Assembly (NCBI GenBank): GCA_902796635.1
Contig: CADBPU010000078.1
Span: forward strand, 1-6,857
Source of the DNA: an uncultured Eubacteriales bacterium
Lineage (GTDB): Bacteria > Bacillota > Clostridia > Christensenellales > UBA1242
Reading direction: 5' to 3'
DNA length: 6,857 nt
Of the stretch, positions 1 through 5,067 are shown one piece after another. A model generated the notes under the pieces. The model was not told where the DNA came from. It ran no database searches and saw nothing but the letters and a program-made list of their open reading frames with translations. Numbering within the stretch: position 1 is the stretch's first letter; each line of letters begins with the position of its first letter. A program made the position numbers and the translations under genes.

Positions 1-413
1 CCAATCAACTTTCCATTTTCGTAAACAGGCAAATTACTATATCCACTTTTACTGATAAGTTCAACAACTGTTTTGACAGAGTCATAAGAATTAACGCTTA
101 AAACATCTTTTTTGCAAATTGAGTCAACTGCTTTTGGTGGCGTGCAAACAAGTTTTGCAATATGCTCTAATCTCTCAACAACATTTTCATGTGGTTCGGC
201 AATAATATCGTTTTCATTGCTACCATGCACAATGGCATTTCTAAGTCTTGAATAATCAATCAAATCATCTTCATATTTTCTTACAACACTATTGATGACC
301 ACACAACGCCTTATCATGTCCGAAAAAGACATGGCACGTTTGAAATTGTATTGATTTCTCAATCCATGGTCAATACTGTTGTATGCTTTCAAAAATCTTT
401 CTGCATTTGTCAT
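1..413 (-). CDS. HEPN-like plus CBS-domain protein, 3' end missing
   Basis: The ATG lies at 413-411 and the frame stays open to the window edge, giving 137 complete residues of a longer protein. Residues 1-90 are a helical domain containing R58-N-A-I-V-H63, which fits the R-x4-H signature of HEPN-fold domains. Residues about 94-137 look like the start of a CBS domain: a V-x-S-I entry, an aliphatic helix at 112-122, then SNLPVYENGKLIG, the typical strand and turn. CBS domains usually bind adenine nucleotides and regulate an attached domain. HEPN domains are often RNases or RNA-binding helices. Whether this R/H pair is catalytic cannot be told. No Shine-Dalgarno site precedes the ATG; a -10 element sits 8 nt upstream instead. 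The gene diverges from the SRP RNA gene. I am confident about the CBS domain and moderately so about HEPN. Confidence 0.8.
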   Translation of the reverse strand, partial: MTNAERFLKAYNSIDHGLRNQYNFKRAMSFSDMIRRCVVINSVVRKYEDDLIDYSRLRNAIVHGSNENDIIAEPHENVVERLEHIAKLVCTPPKAVDSICKKDVLSVNSYDSVKTVVELISKSGYSNLPVYENGKLI

Positions 414-421
414 ATATATAT

Positions 422-449
422 TTTATACCAATAGTGGCAAAATGTGCAA
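422..449 (-). promoter_or_regulatory. Extended -10 promoter directly in front of the CBS gene
   Basis: On the minus strand TTGCAC (449-444; only the TTG matches consensus) is followed after 16 nt by TATAAA (427-422), which carries an upstream TG (TGG-TATAAA), an extended -10. Only 8 nt separate this hexamer from the ATG, so transcription would start at or just before the start codon. The -35 is weak; the call rests on the extended -10. Confidence 0.5.
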
Positions 450-577
450 ACAATCTACATTATTTTACAAAACATTGTTATTTTTTATATAAAAGTACAA
501 AAAAATAAATTTTTTATAAATAAATTGTATTATTAATATAAAATTAAAAAAATAAAAAATACTATTTCAAAAAACAC

Positions 578-604
578 TTGTAAAAAGTTTCAAAATAGTA
601 TAAT
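578..604 (+). promoter_or_regulatory. Promoter of the SRP RNA gene
   Basis: A perfect TATAAT lies at 599-604, and TTGTAA (4 of 6 matches to TTGACA) at 578-583, with a short 15-nt spacer. The expected start, about 7 nt after the -10, is near 611, exactly where the SRP RNA closing helix begins. An inverted repeat, ACTATTT (561-567) and AAATAGT (593-599), brackets the -35 and spacer. Confidence 0.7.
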
Positions 605-610
605 ATATTA

Positions 611-885
611 TTGCTGTGCTATGTGGGGAGTTAGCGGTGCCCTGAACTTGCAATCCGCTGTAGCAAGGCAGAATATCTTTTTCGGGAATTCAAGGGCAAG
701 CAGAGAATTTATTTTTTGTGATGAAATCAAGGTCTTGTGCAACAAAAGACTGCGAATCATGTCAGGTCCGGGAGGAAGCAGCATTAAACAGACACTTTTG
801 TGTGCCATGAGGGTGCTTTGATGGAGCAAAAAATAAGTTAGATCACTTGTGTTTGGTTCACAACAAAGATTGCACAGCTTTTTTT
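611..885 (+). ncRNA. ffs: Signal recognition particle RNA, large bacterial type
   Basis: This is the RNA scaffold of the signal recognition particle. It binds Ffh and docks with FtsY to target nascent membrane and secreted proteins. The S-domain core GTCAGGTCCGGGAGGAAGCA begins at 761 and includes the symmetric and asymmetric loops that bind the Ffh M domain; the tetraloop is GGGA (GNRA class), where GGAA is common. The 5' part matches the Alu domain of Bacillus-type SRP RNA: GGGGAGTTAGCGGTGCCC from 625, then TGCAATCCGCT, with AGCGG (633-637) pairing with CCGCT (655-659). The ends close by GCTGTGC (613-619) pairing with GCACAGC (872-878), followed by seven T at 879-885. At about 270 nt it is the Alu-containing form of Bacilli and Clostridia, not the short 4.5S form. 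It is the most GC-rich part of the window. The exact ends are inferred. Confidence 0.96.
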
Positions 886-893
886 GAAATTAT

Positions 894-916
894 GCCACAT
901 GTTTTGTGGCTTTTTT
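894..916 (+). terminator. Intrinsic terminator after the SRP RNA
   Basis: GCCACA (894-899) and TGTGGC (905-910) form a 6-bp stem with a 5-nt loop, followed by six T (911-916). It lies just past the T-run that ends the SRP RNA closing helix and probably acts as a backup stop, protecting the convergent operon downstream. Confidence 0.75.
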
Positions 917-964
917 ATGTTTATTATATTTCAAATTAAATAAGGCAATAAATAAAAATTTATT

Positions 965-995
965 AAAAAAACAAATTCAAATTGAATTTGTTTTT
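965..995 (-). terminator. Terminator of the DUF2726/helical-repeat operon, possibly bidirectional
   Basis: Positions 967-995 are a perfect palindrome: 14 bp on each side of a single central base (981). On the minus strand the stem ends in a run of seven T (971-965). It begins 8 nt after the stop codon of the 127-residue gene. The plus-strand reading also ends in five T, so it may stop transcription from both sides. The stem is AT-rich. Confidence 0.7.
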
Positions 996-1003
996 ACAAC
1001 TAC

Positions 1004-1387
1004 TTACAAACTATATTCGTTTAGTGGTCTCAATTCTCTTTCAAGTTTTTTTCTTAAAGTACCTTTTGGCATTGCGTGAACAATACTTTTTACATCAGCA
1101 CCTATTACTCTATCAGCAAACAAATACATATATTCTTCATTGTTGCTGTTGATAACAGTTTTTTGCAAGTCATTAAATTGAATTGCTTTCATCCTTGCTT
1201 CGTTTTCATAGCAATCAAGACTCATCCTTTCTGCAAATGCATAAGCCAAAAATGCATCTTTTGTTTCCAAAATAATTGTAGAAAAATGATTAAGTGATTT
1301 TAATACATCTTCTTCGCCATAAAATCCATTATTAATTGTTCTTTTAACTCCATCAACACATAAATTTAATAATTCTAACTTATTCAT
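1004..1387 (-). CDS. Small helical-repeat protein of unknown function (127 aa)
   Basis: I do not recognise a named family. The protein is predicted helical and soluble, with no signal peptide or membrane segment. Residues 43-55 (ending F-A-E-R-M) and 82-94 (ending F-A-D-R-V) align without gaps at a 39-residue period, sharing the pattern Y-x-F-A-[ED]-R plus flanking acidic residues. This suggests a short alpha-helical repeat fold of the kind used for protein binding. The C-terminus is basic (R112-K-K-L-E-R-E-L-R). The ATG at 1387-1385 is supported by GAGGT at 1396-1392. It starts 14 nt after the stop of the upstream DUF2726-like gene, so the two are almost certainly cotranscribed, and a palindromic terminator follows. 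The ORF and operon are secure; the function is unknown. Confidence 0.85.
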   Translation of the reverse strand: MNKLELLNLCVDGVKRTINNGFYGEEDVLKSLNHFSTIILETKDAFLAYAFAERMSLDCYENEARMKAIQFNDLQKTVINSNNEEYMYLFADRVIGADVKSIVHAMPKGTLRKKLERELRPLNEYSL

Positions 1388-1401
1388 AAAAACCTCAACA
1401 A

Positions 1402-1980
1402 TTATTTTTTATTTTTTAATTGAGCCAAAACAACTGGGTCAATAGCTTCCAAAAACTTTTTTAATATCTTGTCTTTGTCATAAGGTACATCCAAAATTTC
1501 ATAAGTGATGACAGGAATATTTACACTTTCAAGTGCTTTGATTACTGATGTTTCAAGTTTTTGCATGGTGCTATCTGTTATGCTTGGATAGTAAGTATCT
1601 AAAACTGCAACTGGCTCCATATTTGAAACTTTTACCACACAATAATCTACGTGCTCATCTTTTACTGCATTGAAAAGAACAAGATTTCCACCATTTGGTT
1701 TTACAATTTCATCAAGTCCAAGTTTTGGCATAATCATAAACTCTTTTGGCAAAACAGAACGGAACATATAGTAAAACTCCAATTCCTTTGGCCAAAGCAT
1801 AGGAATATGCTTTTTGAGTTGATCTTTGCCATTAAAGTTATTCCAGTCAATTTTTTTGGCATTGTTTGTAACTTTACGATTAAGTCTTATAGAAAAAATT
1901 ATTCCAGCAATAATTGCCACAATCAATATACTTATACCAATAATCAATGATACGTCAACGGCCATAATCAAGTTTTTCAT
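1402..1980 (-). CDS. Membrane-anchored DUF2726-like protein (192 aa)
   Basis: Residues about 9-31 form one hydrophobic membrane segment, followed by a basic stretch (R32-L-N-R-K), which predicts a cytoplasmic C-terminal domain. Residues about 62-178 resemble DUF2726, a family placed with restriction-endonuclease-like (PD-(D/E)XK) folds: E66/E68 in the first helix (KELEFYYMF), then H110-V-D112-Y, a V-A-V-L-D128 strand, and a helix leading to N154-I-P-V-I. The usual acidic residue in the I-E-L-D position is replaced here by valine (A-V-L-D), so nuclease activity is doubtful. The start is supported by AAGGAG at 1992-1987, 6 nt before ATG, and by a strong promoter upstream. It is the first gene of a two-gene operon. 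The domain call comes from recalled sequence resemblance; the function is unknown. Confidence 0.75.
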   Translation of the reverse strand: MKNLIMAVDVSLIIGISILIVAIIAGIIFSIRLNRKVTNNAKKIDWNNFNGKDQLKKHIPMLWPKELEFYYMFRSVLPKEFMIMPKLGLDEIVKPNGGNLVLFNAVKDEHVDYCVVKVSNMEPVAVLDTYYPSITDSTMQKLETSVIKALESVNIPVITYEILDVPYDKDKILKKFLEAIDPVVLAQLKNKK

Positions 1981-2006
1981 TTTGCTCTCCTTATCAATTC
2001 ATTTAT

Positions 2007-2035
2007 ATTATAGCAGAATAAAATATGTTTGTAAA
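2007..2035 (-). promoter_or_regulatory. Strong sigma-A promoter of the DUF2726-like operon
   Basis: TTTACA (2035-2030; 5 of 6) is followed after 17 nt by TATAAT (2012-2007; 6 of 6), preceded by TG at the extended -10 position (TGC-TATAAT). The predicted start near 2000 gives a leader of about 20 nt containing the AAGGAG ribosome site. Confidence 0.85.
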
Positions 2036-2092
2036 TACCAAAAAAACAAAAAATAAAATATTTTTTTAATGTAAAAATTAGTTATAATTCAT

Positions 2093-2121
2093 AAAAAAAT
2101 AATACTTGATGTAGTATTATT
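2093..2121 (-). terminator. Terminator overlapping the stop codon of the 150-aa gene
   Basis: On the minus strand AATAATACT (2121-2113) and AGTATTATT (2106-2098) form a 9-bp stem with a 6-nt loop, ending in a T-run reaching 2093. The TAA stop (2119-2117) lies within the left arm, so translating ribosomes would cover the hairpin. Confidence 0.8.
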
Positions 2122-2569
2122 TTTCTAATTTCATTTCAGCTTTTGCAACTTCTACAAGTGCTTTTGCTTTTTTAACTTCCTGCTCTTTTCCTTTTCTATA
2201 ATCTTCAATATATTTATTTCTTTCGTTTTGTGTATATGATTGAATGTTATATTTCTTTTCTAATTTATTCAATACTCTTACGGCTTTTGAAAATCTAAAA
2301 TAAGATTTAATGCCAATAAATAACCAATCACTTCTTAAATAAGGCACATAATTAAAAAGTGATAAATTATAATTTGATACTGCTTTTGCAAAATCTTCAT
2401 GTTCAGCCAAATCTTTTTGTAAATAAAAGAATCCAATGTATACATTTTCATCTTTACTTATTGATAGCATTGGCTCAAAAAATGGCTCGTGATATTCTAT
2501 ACCATATTTTGCACATTGTTCATATAAACTAGGTTCTTCTAAAATTTCTGTTGCAAATATACTTTTCAT
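2117..2569 (-). CDS. Hypothetical cytoplasmic protein (150 aa)
   Basis: I do not recognise this family. There is no signal peptide or membrane helix. Residues 1-110 look like a compact mixed alpha/beta domain rich in aromatics (H27-E-P-F-F-E-P; Y44-I-G-F-F-Y-L; W82-L-F-I-G-I). Residues about 112-150 are a long, highly charged helix with many K, E and A, possibly a coiled coil or a nucleic-acid contact. The ATG at 2569-2567 is preceded by AGGAG at 2580-2576, 6 nt away. The gene is flanked by its own perfect-consensus promoter and its own terminator, so it forms a single-gene unit, although read-through from ung upstream is possible because no terminator separates them. It is probably well expressed. 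Confidence 0.85.
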   Translation of the reverse strand: MKSIFATEILEEPSLYEQCAKYGIEYHEPFFEPMLSISKDENVYIGFFYLQKDLAEHEDFAKAVSNYNLSLFNYVPYLRSDWLFIGIKSYFRFSKAVRVLNKLEKKYNIQSYTQNERNKYIEDYRKGKEQEVKKAKALVEVAKAEMKLEK

Positions 2570-2595
2570 AAATTTCTCCTAACTTTTACAATTTG

Positions 2596-2624
2596 ATTAT
2601 AACATAGCATTTTGTCAATGTCAA
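2596..2624 (-). promoter_or_regulatory. Perfect-consensus sigma-A promoter of the 150-aa gene
   Basis: TTGACA (2624-2619), a 17-nt spacer, then TATAAT (2601-2596): 12 of 12 consensus bases at optimal spacing, with TG at the extended -10 position. TTGACA is immediately repeated at 2618-2613. The predicted start near 2589 leaves a leader of about 20 nt. Confidence 0.9.
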
Positions 2625-2650
2625 TAGGCAATTTTTGCAATAATTAAGTA

Positions 2651-3313
2651 TTATGTATGCCAATCAATTTCTGTTTTGCCATGTTCTTTCAAAAATTGGT
2701 TTGCTTTTTTGAAATGATTACACCCAAAAAATCCGCCATATGCAGATAGTGGGCTTGGATGCACTGATTTGAGAACAAGATGATGTTTAGGATCAACAAA
2801 TCCAGCAATTTTTTGCGCAGATGATCCCCACAAAATGAACACAAGAGGGTCTTTTCTTTGTGCAAGCAAATCAATAATTCTTTGCGTAAGGTTTTCCCAG
2901 CCCATGCCCTTATGACTGTTGGCATGTCCCTTTTCAACCGTCAAAACACTGTTGAGTAACAAAACGCCTTGCTTCACCCAATTTTTTAGATTACCATTTG
3001 TATTTTGAAATCCATATTCTTGTTTTATTTCCTTAAAAATATTCACAAGACTTGGTGGAAGTTGAACTCCATTTTCTACACTAAAAGAAAGCCCATGCGC
3101 TTGATTTGGCTCGTGATATGGGTCCTGACCTATTATGACAACTTTTACATCTTCAAGCTTTATATGATTTATACTATTAAAAACCAACTCTGGCTTTGGA
3201 TATATTGTTTTTGTGTTATATTCATTTTCCAAAAACTTTTCCAAATTTTTGTAGTATGGTTTTTCAAATTCATCTTTAAGTAAATCATACCAACTTTTTG
3301 CTATTGTAAACAT
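2651..3313 (-). CDS. ung: Uracil-DNA glycosylase, family 1
   Basis: It removes uracil from DNA by cleaving the N-glycosidic bond, starting base excision repair in the cytoplasm. Motifs in order: G62-Q-D-P-Y-H67 with catalytic D64; F77 in G-L-S-F-S-V, which stacks on uracil; L120-N121 in the uracil-specificity strand; and H185-P-S-P-L-S190, with catalytic H185 and the inserting leucine L189. At 220 residues it matches family length (E. coli Ung is 229). The ATG at 3313 aligns the N-terminus (MFTIAKSWYDLL) with E. coli Ung; a GTG 33 nt upstream adds an atypical extension and overlaps the -35. One oddity: the residue after A-Y in the leucine loop is G193, where R is usual (A-Y-R-G-F-F-G). There is no Shine-Dalgarno site; a TATAAT lies 6 nt before the ATG. 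Confidence 0.98.
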   Translation of the reverse strand: MFTIAKSWYDLLKDEFEKPYYKNLEKFLENEYNTKTIYPKPELVFNSINHIKLEDVKVVIIGQDPYHEPNQAHGLSFSVENGVQLPPSLVNIFKEIKQEYGFQNTNGNLKNWVKQGVLLLNSVLTVEKGHANSHKGMGWENLTQRIIDLLAQRKDPLVFILWGSSAQKIAGFVDPKHHLVLKSVHPSPLSAYGGFFGCNHFKKANQFLKEHGKTEIDWHT

Positions 3314-3319
3314 ATATTT

Positions 3320-3348
3320 ATTATACAATCTTTTGCAAAAAATCACAA
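3320..3348 (-). promoter_or_regulatory. ung promoter abutting the start codon
   Basis: TTGTGA (3348-3343; 4 of 6), a 17-nt spacer, and a perfect TATAAT (3325-3320). Only 6 nt (AAATAT) separate the -10 from the ATG, placing the expected transcription start on or next to the A of the start codon, as in a leaderless mRNA. Confidence 0.7.
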
Positions 3349-3371
3349 TATTTTTACGCCAAAATAATCTT

Positions 3372-3791
3372 TCAAATTTTTTGAAAAAGTAGTTTTTTTC
3401 TATTTAATTTTTTATAACTTTCATCAATTTGTTTTTTGAAATTTTGAAATTCTTTCACATTTAAGTTTAAGCAAAAATCAAAAATATTGGTTATTGATTT
3501 GCCAGCACAATAACCATTGCCATCATAGATTTTTAATATAGTTTTTTTATCCTTTTCGCAAAAAAATAAACCAACATCAAAACAATCTCTATGTACTTTT
3601 TTTGAAAAAATTACGCTTTTTTGCGTAAAAAAACACTCAAAATACGCTTTTTTATTGAAATTTTTTTCAAAAATACCATTTTGAGCGTTAATCAATATCC
3701 TTGGAAAAAGTGAAACACTATACACTTTTTTAAGCGTAGCATAACATATTTTTTCAAAATCAAAATCACTTTTTATTATATACTTTTTCAT
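3372..3791 (-). CDS. Cysteine-rich hypothetical protein downstream of trxB (139 aa)
   Basis: I do not recognise this family. It is a basic, K- and F-rich soluble protein with no signal peptide or membrane helix. It has six cysteines (C16, C53, C70, C78, C95, C107), far more than other products in this window, but no close CxxC pair. A glycine-containing turn, Y89-D-G-N-G-Y-C-A-G, is the most motif-like segment. The ATG at 3791 begins 2 nt after the trxB stop and no Shine-Dalgarno site is visible before it, so translation is probably coupled to trxB. A terminator-like hairpin lies inside the coding region (3628-3605). No clear terminator follows, and the ung promoter begins 23 nt downstream. 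Cotranscription with trxB is well supported; any redox link is inference. Confidence 0.75.
   Translation of the reverse strand: MKKYIIKSDFDFEKICYATLKKVYSVSLFPRILINAQNGIFEKNFNKKAYFECFFTQKSVIFSKKVHRDCFDVGLFFCEKDKKTILKIYDGNGYCAGKSITNIFDFCLNLNVKEFQNFKKQIDESYKKLNRKKLLFQKI
3605..3628 (-). other. Terminator-like hairpin inside the cysteine-rich gene
   Basis: On the minus (coding) strand TTACGC (3628-3623) and GCGTAA (3616-3611) form a 6-bp stem around a loop of six A, followed at once by six T (3610-3605). This is the geometry of an intrinsic terminator, but the stem has only three G-C pairs and lies mid-gene, where translation would normally mask it. Confidence 0.35.
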
Positions 3792-3793
3792 GA

Positions 3794-4744
3794 TTATTTT
3801 TTATAATTTTGATTCAAAAAATTTTGAGCATTGGTTGCACAAATTGCTCCATCACTACCTGCTGTGACAATTTGTCTTAATGACTTTTGAATTACATCTC
3901 CACCTGCAAAAACCCCTTTTACGCTTGTCATAAGATTTTGGTCTGTGACAATGTAGCCATATTCATCCAAATCAACTTTACCTTTCAAACTATCTGTGTT
4001 TGGAATTCTGCCAATTTCTATAAATAGACCATCAATCAAAAGTTCTTGTTCTTTGCCTGTCAAAACATTTTTCATGACAACACCTTCAAGTTTTTTATCG
4101 CCTAAAAGTTTTACTACAACTGTATCTTCAAAAAACTCGACCTTGCCATGCTCTTTTAATCTCAATGCTTTTTCAAGCAAAATGTTTTGTGCTCTATATC
4201 TTTTGGACCTATTTATTAAATATGATTTACTTGCCAAATTTGTGAGATATGGCAAATCTTCAATGGCACTATTACCACCACCAACAACAGCAACTCTTTT
4301 ACCCTTGAAAAATCCACCATCACAAATTGCACAATAACTCACGCCTTTGCCTGTCAATTCTTTTTCTCTTTCAAGACCTAATTTTCTTGGACTTGCACCA
4401 AGTGATAGAATAACAGTTTTTGCAAAATACTTACCATTTTGGGTCTTTATGACTTTTATATCTTGCGAAAAGTCAAAGTCAATGGCTTTTTCGTACTTTA
4501 TTTCAACATTCAGTGCTTCTGCTTGATTTGCCATTTTGCTTGCAAGTTCTGGCCCTGATATATTTTCAAAACCTGGATAATTTTTAATTTCAAAAGTATT
4601 AAGAATTTGTCCACCACAGGCATACTCTTCAAGCATAAGGGTTCGAATCCCACTCCTTCCGGCATAAACACTTGCAGAAAGCCCACATGGCCCACCACCA
4701 ACAATTATCAAATCATACAATTTTTCTCTTTCAATTTCCTTCAT
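3794..4744 (-). CDS. trxB: Thioredoxin reductase (FAD flavoprotein)
   Basis: It transfers electrons from NAD(P)H through FAD and a CxxC pair to thioredoxin in the cytoplasm. Domains in order: an FAD-binding Rossmann motif, G16-G-G-P-C-G21 (C20 where A is usual); the redox-active C138-A-I-C141-D-G; the nucleotide-binding motif G155-G-G-N-S-A-I-E162; and the C-terminal FAD motif G277-V-F-A-G-G-D-V284 with R290-Q291. At 316 residues it has the usual length of low-molecular-weight TrxB. The NADPH 2'-phosphate motif, commonly H-R-R-x-x-x-R-A, reads N178-R-S-K-R-Y-R184-A, so the cofactor preference may differ. The ATG is supported by GAGGG at 4754-4750, 5 nt away. It is the middle gene of an operon, 24 nt after the small acidic gene and 2 nt before the cysteine-rich gene. 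No thioredoxin gene lies in the window. Confidence 0.97.
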   Translation of the reverse strand: MKEIEREKLYDLIIVGGGPCGLSASVYAGRSGIRTLMLEEYACGGQILNTFEIKNYPGFENISGPELASKMANQAEALNVEIKYEKAIDFDFSQDIKVIKTQNGKYFAKTVILSLGASPRKLGLEREKELTGKGVSYCAICDGGFFKGKRVAVVGGGNSAIEDLPYLTNLASKSYLINRSKRYRAQNILLEKALRLKEHGKVEFFEDTVVVKLLGDKKLEGVVMKNVLTGKEQELLIDGLFIEIGRIPNTDSLKGKVDLDEYGYIVTDQNLMTSVKGVFAGGDVIQKSLRQIVTAGSDGAICATNAQNFLNQNYKK

Positions 4745-4768
4745 TTATTCCCTCAAAATATTGTTATA

Positions 4769-4945
4769 TCAATTATTACCCTTTTGTTTTTCTTCAATAA
4801 TTTTTTTTATCAATTCAGCAATTTTTTCTCTCTTTTCAAACTCATCAGCAAGGTCAAAAAAATCCTCATCTGTTATTTTTTGCAAATCTTCAAGTTCTTT
4901 ATTATCAAAATCTAAAACATCATCTTGGTCAAACAAATTTGGCAT
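4769..4945 (-). CDS. Small acidic protein, first gene of the trxB operon (58 aa)
   Basis: I do not recognise this family. The product is very rich in D and E over its first 38 residues, then becomes a lysine/glutamate helix (about residues 34-54), so it is probably helical and cytoplasmic, perhaps a coiled coil. The ATG at 4945-4943 was chosen because AGGGG (4955-4951) lies 5 nt before it; a GTG two codons upstream overlaps that ribosome site and is not the start. It follows a promoter and precedes trxB by 24 nt, so it is the operon leader gene. The good ribosome site and operon position support a real gene despite the short length. The function is unknown. Confidence 0.75.
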   Translation of the reverse strand: MPNLFDQDDVLDFDNKELEDLQKITDEDFFDLADEFEKREKIAELIKKIIEEKQKGNN

Positions 4946-4968
4946 ATTCACCCCTAAACATCTATTAT

Positions 4969-4998
4969 ATTATACTTAAATTTACTTGAAAAAATCAA
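4969..4998 (-). promoter_or_regulatory. Promoter of the small acidic protein-trxB operon
   Basis: TTGATT (4998-4993; 4 of 6), an 18-nt spacer, and TATAAT (4974-4969; 6 of 6). The predicted start near 4962 gives a leader of about 17 nt with the AGGGG ribosome site. A second overlapping TATAAT occurs at 4969-4964. Confidence 0.75.
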
Positions 4999-5000
4999 AC

Positions 5001-5026
5001 AAAAATACCCTGTTTAGGGTATTTTT
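5001..5026 (-). terminator. Strong intrinsic terminator after the large N/D/Y-rich gene
   Basis: AAAAATACCC (5026-5017 on the minus strand as read) and GGGTATTTTT form a 10-bp stem around TAAACA, extendable by one A-T pair. The T-rich 3' arm serves as the release tract. The symmetric A/T flanks could make it work in both directions. It lies 41 nt after the stop codon at 5070-5068. Confidence 0.9.
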
Positions 5027-5067
5027 GCAAAACATTTACACATATTTACAAATAATATATCATTCTA

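Noticed and set aside
608..829. Open frames on both strands (621-821 plus, 608-829 minus)
   Set aside because: They lie inside the SRP RNA gene, have no ribosome sites and encode no recognisable protein.
1651..2056. Plus-strand open frames opposite the DUF2726-like gene
   Set aside because: They are shadows of the minus-strand gene, rich in F, N and I as expected from the complement of AT-rich coding DNA, without ribosome sites.
3314..3346. Earlier GTG start for ung
   Set aside because: It would add an 11-residue extension not seen in the family and overlaps the promoter -35; the ATG at 3313 matches the E. coli N-terminus.
3370..3386. Inverted repeat TTTCAAA/TTTGAAA at the end of the cysteine-rich gene
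   Set aside because: It has a short AT-rich stem and no T-run on the minus strand, so it is not a credible terminator.
3996..4337. Plus-strand 113-codon frame opposite trxB
   Set aside because: trxB is certain on the other strand and this frame has no supporting motif or ribosome site.
4949..4951. GTG start for the small acidic gene
   Set aside because: The GTG overlaps the AGGGG ribosome site that is correctly spaced for the ATG at 4945.
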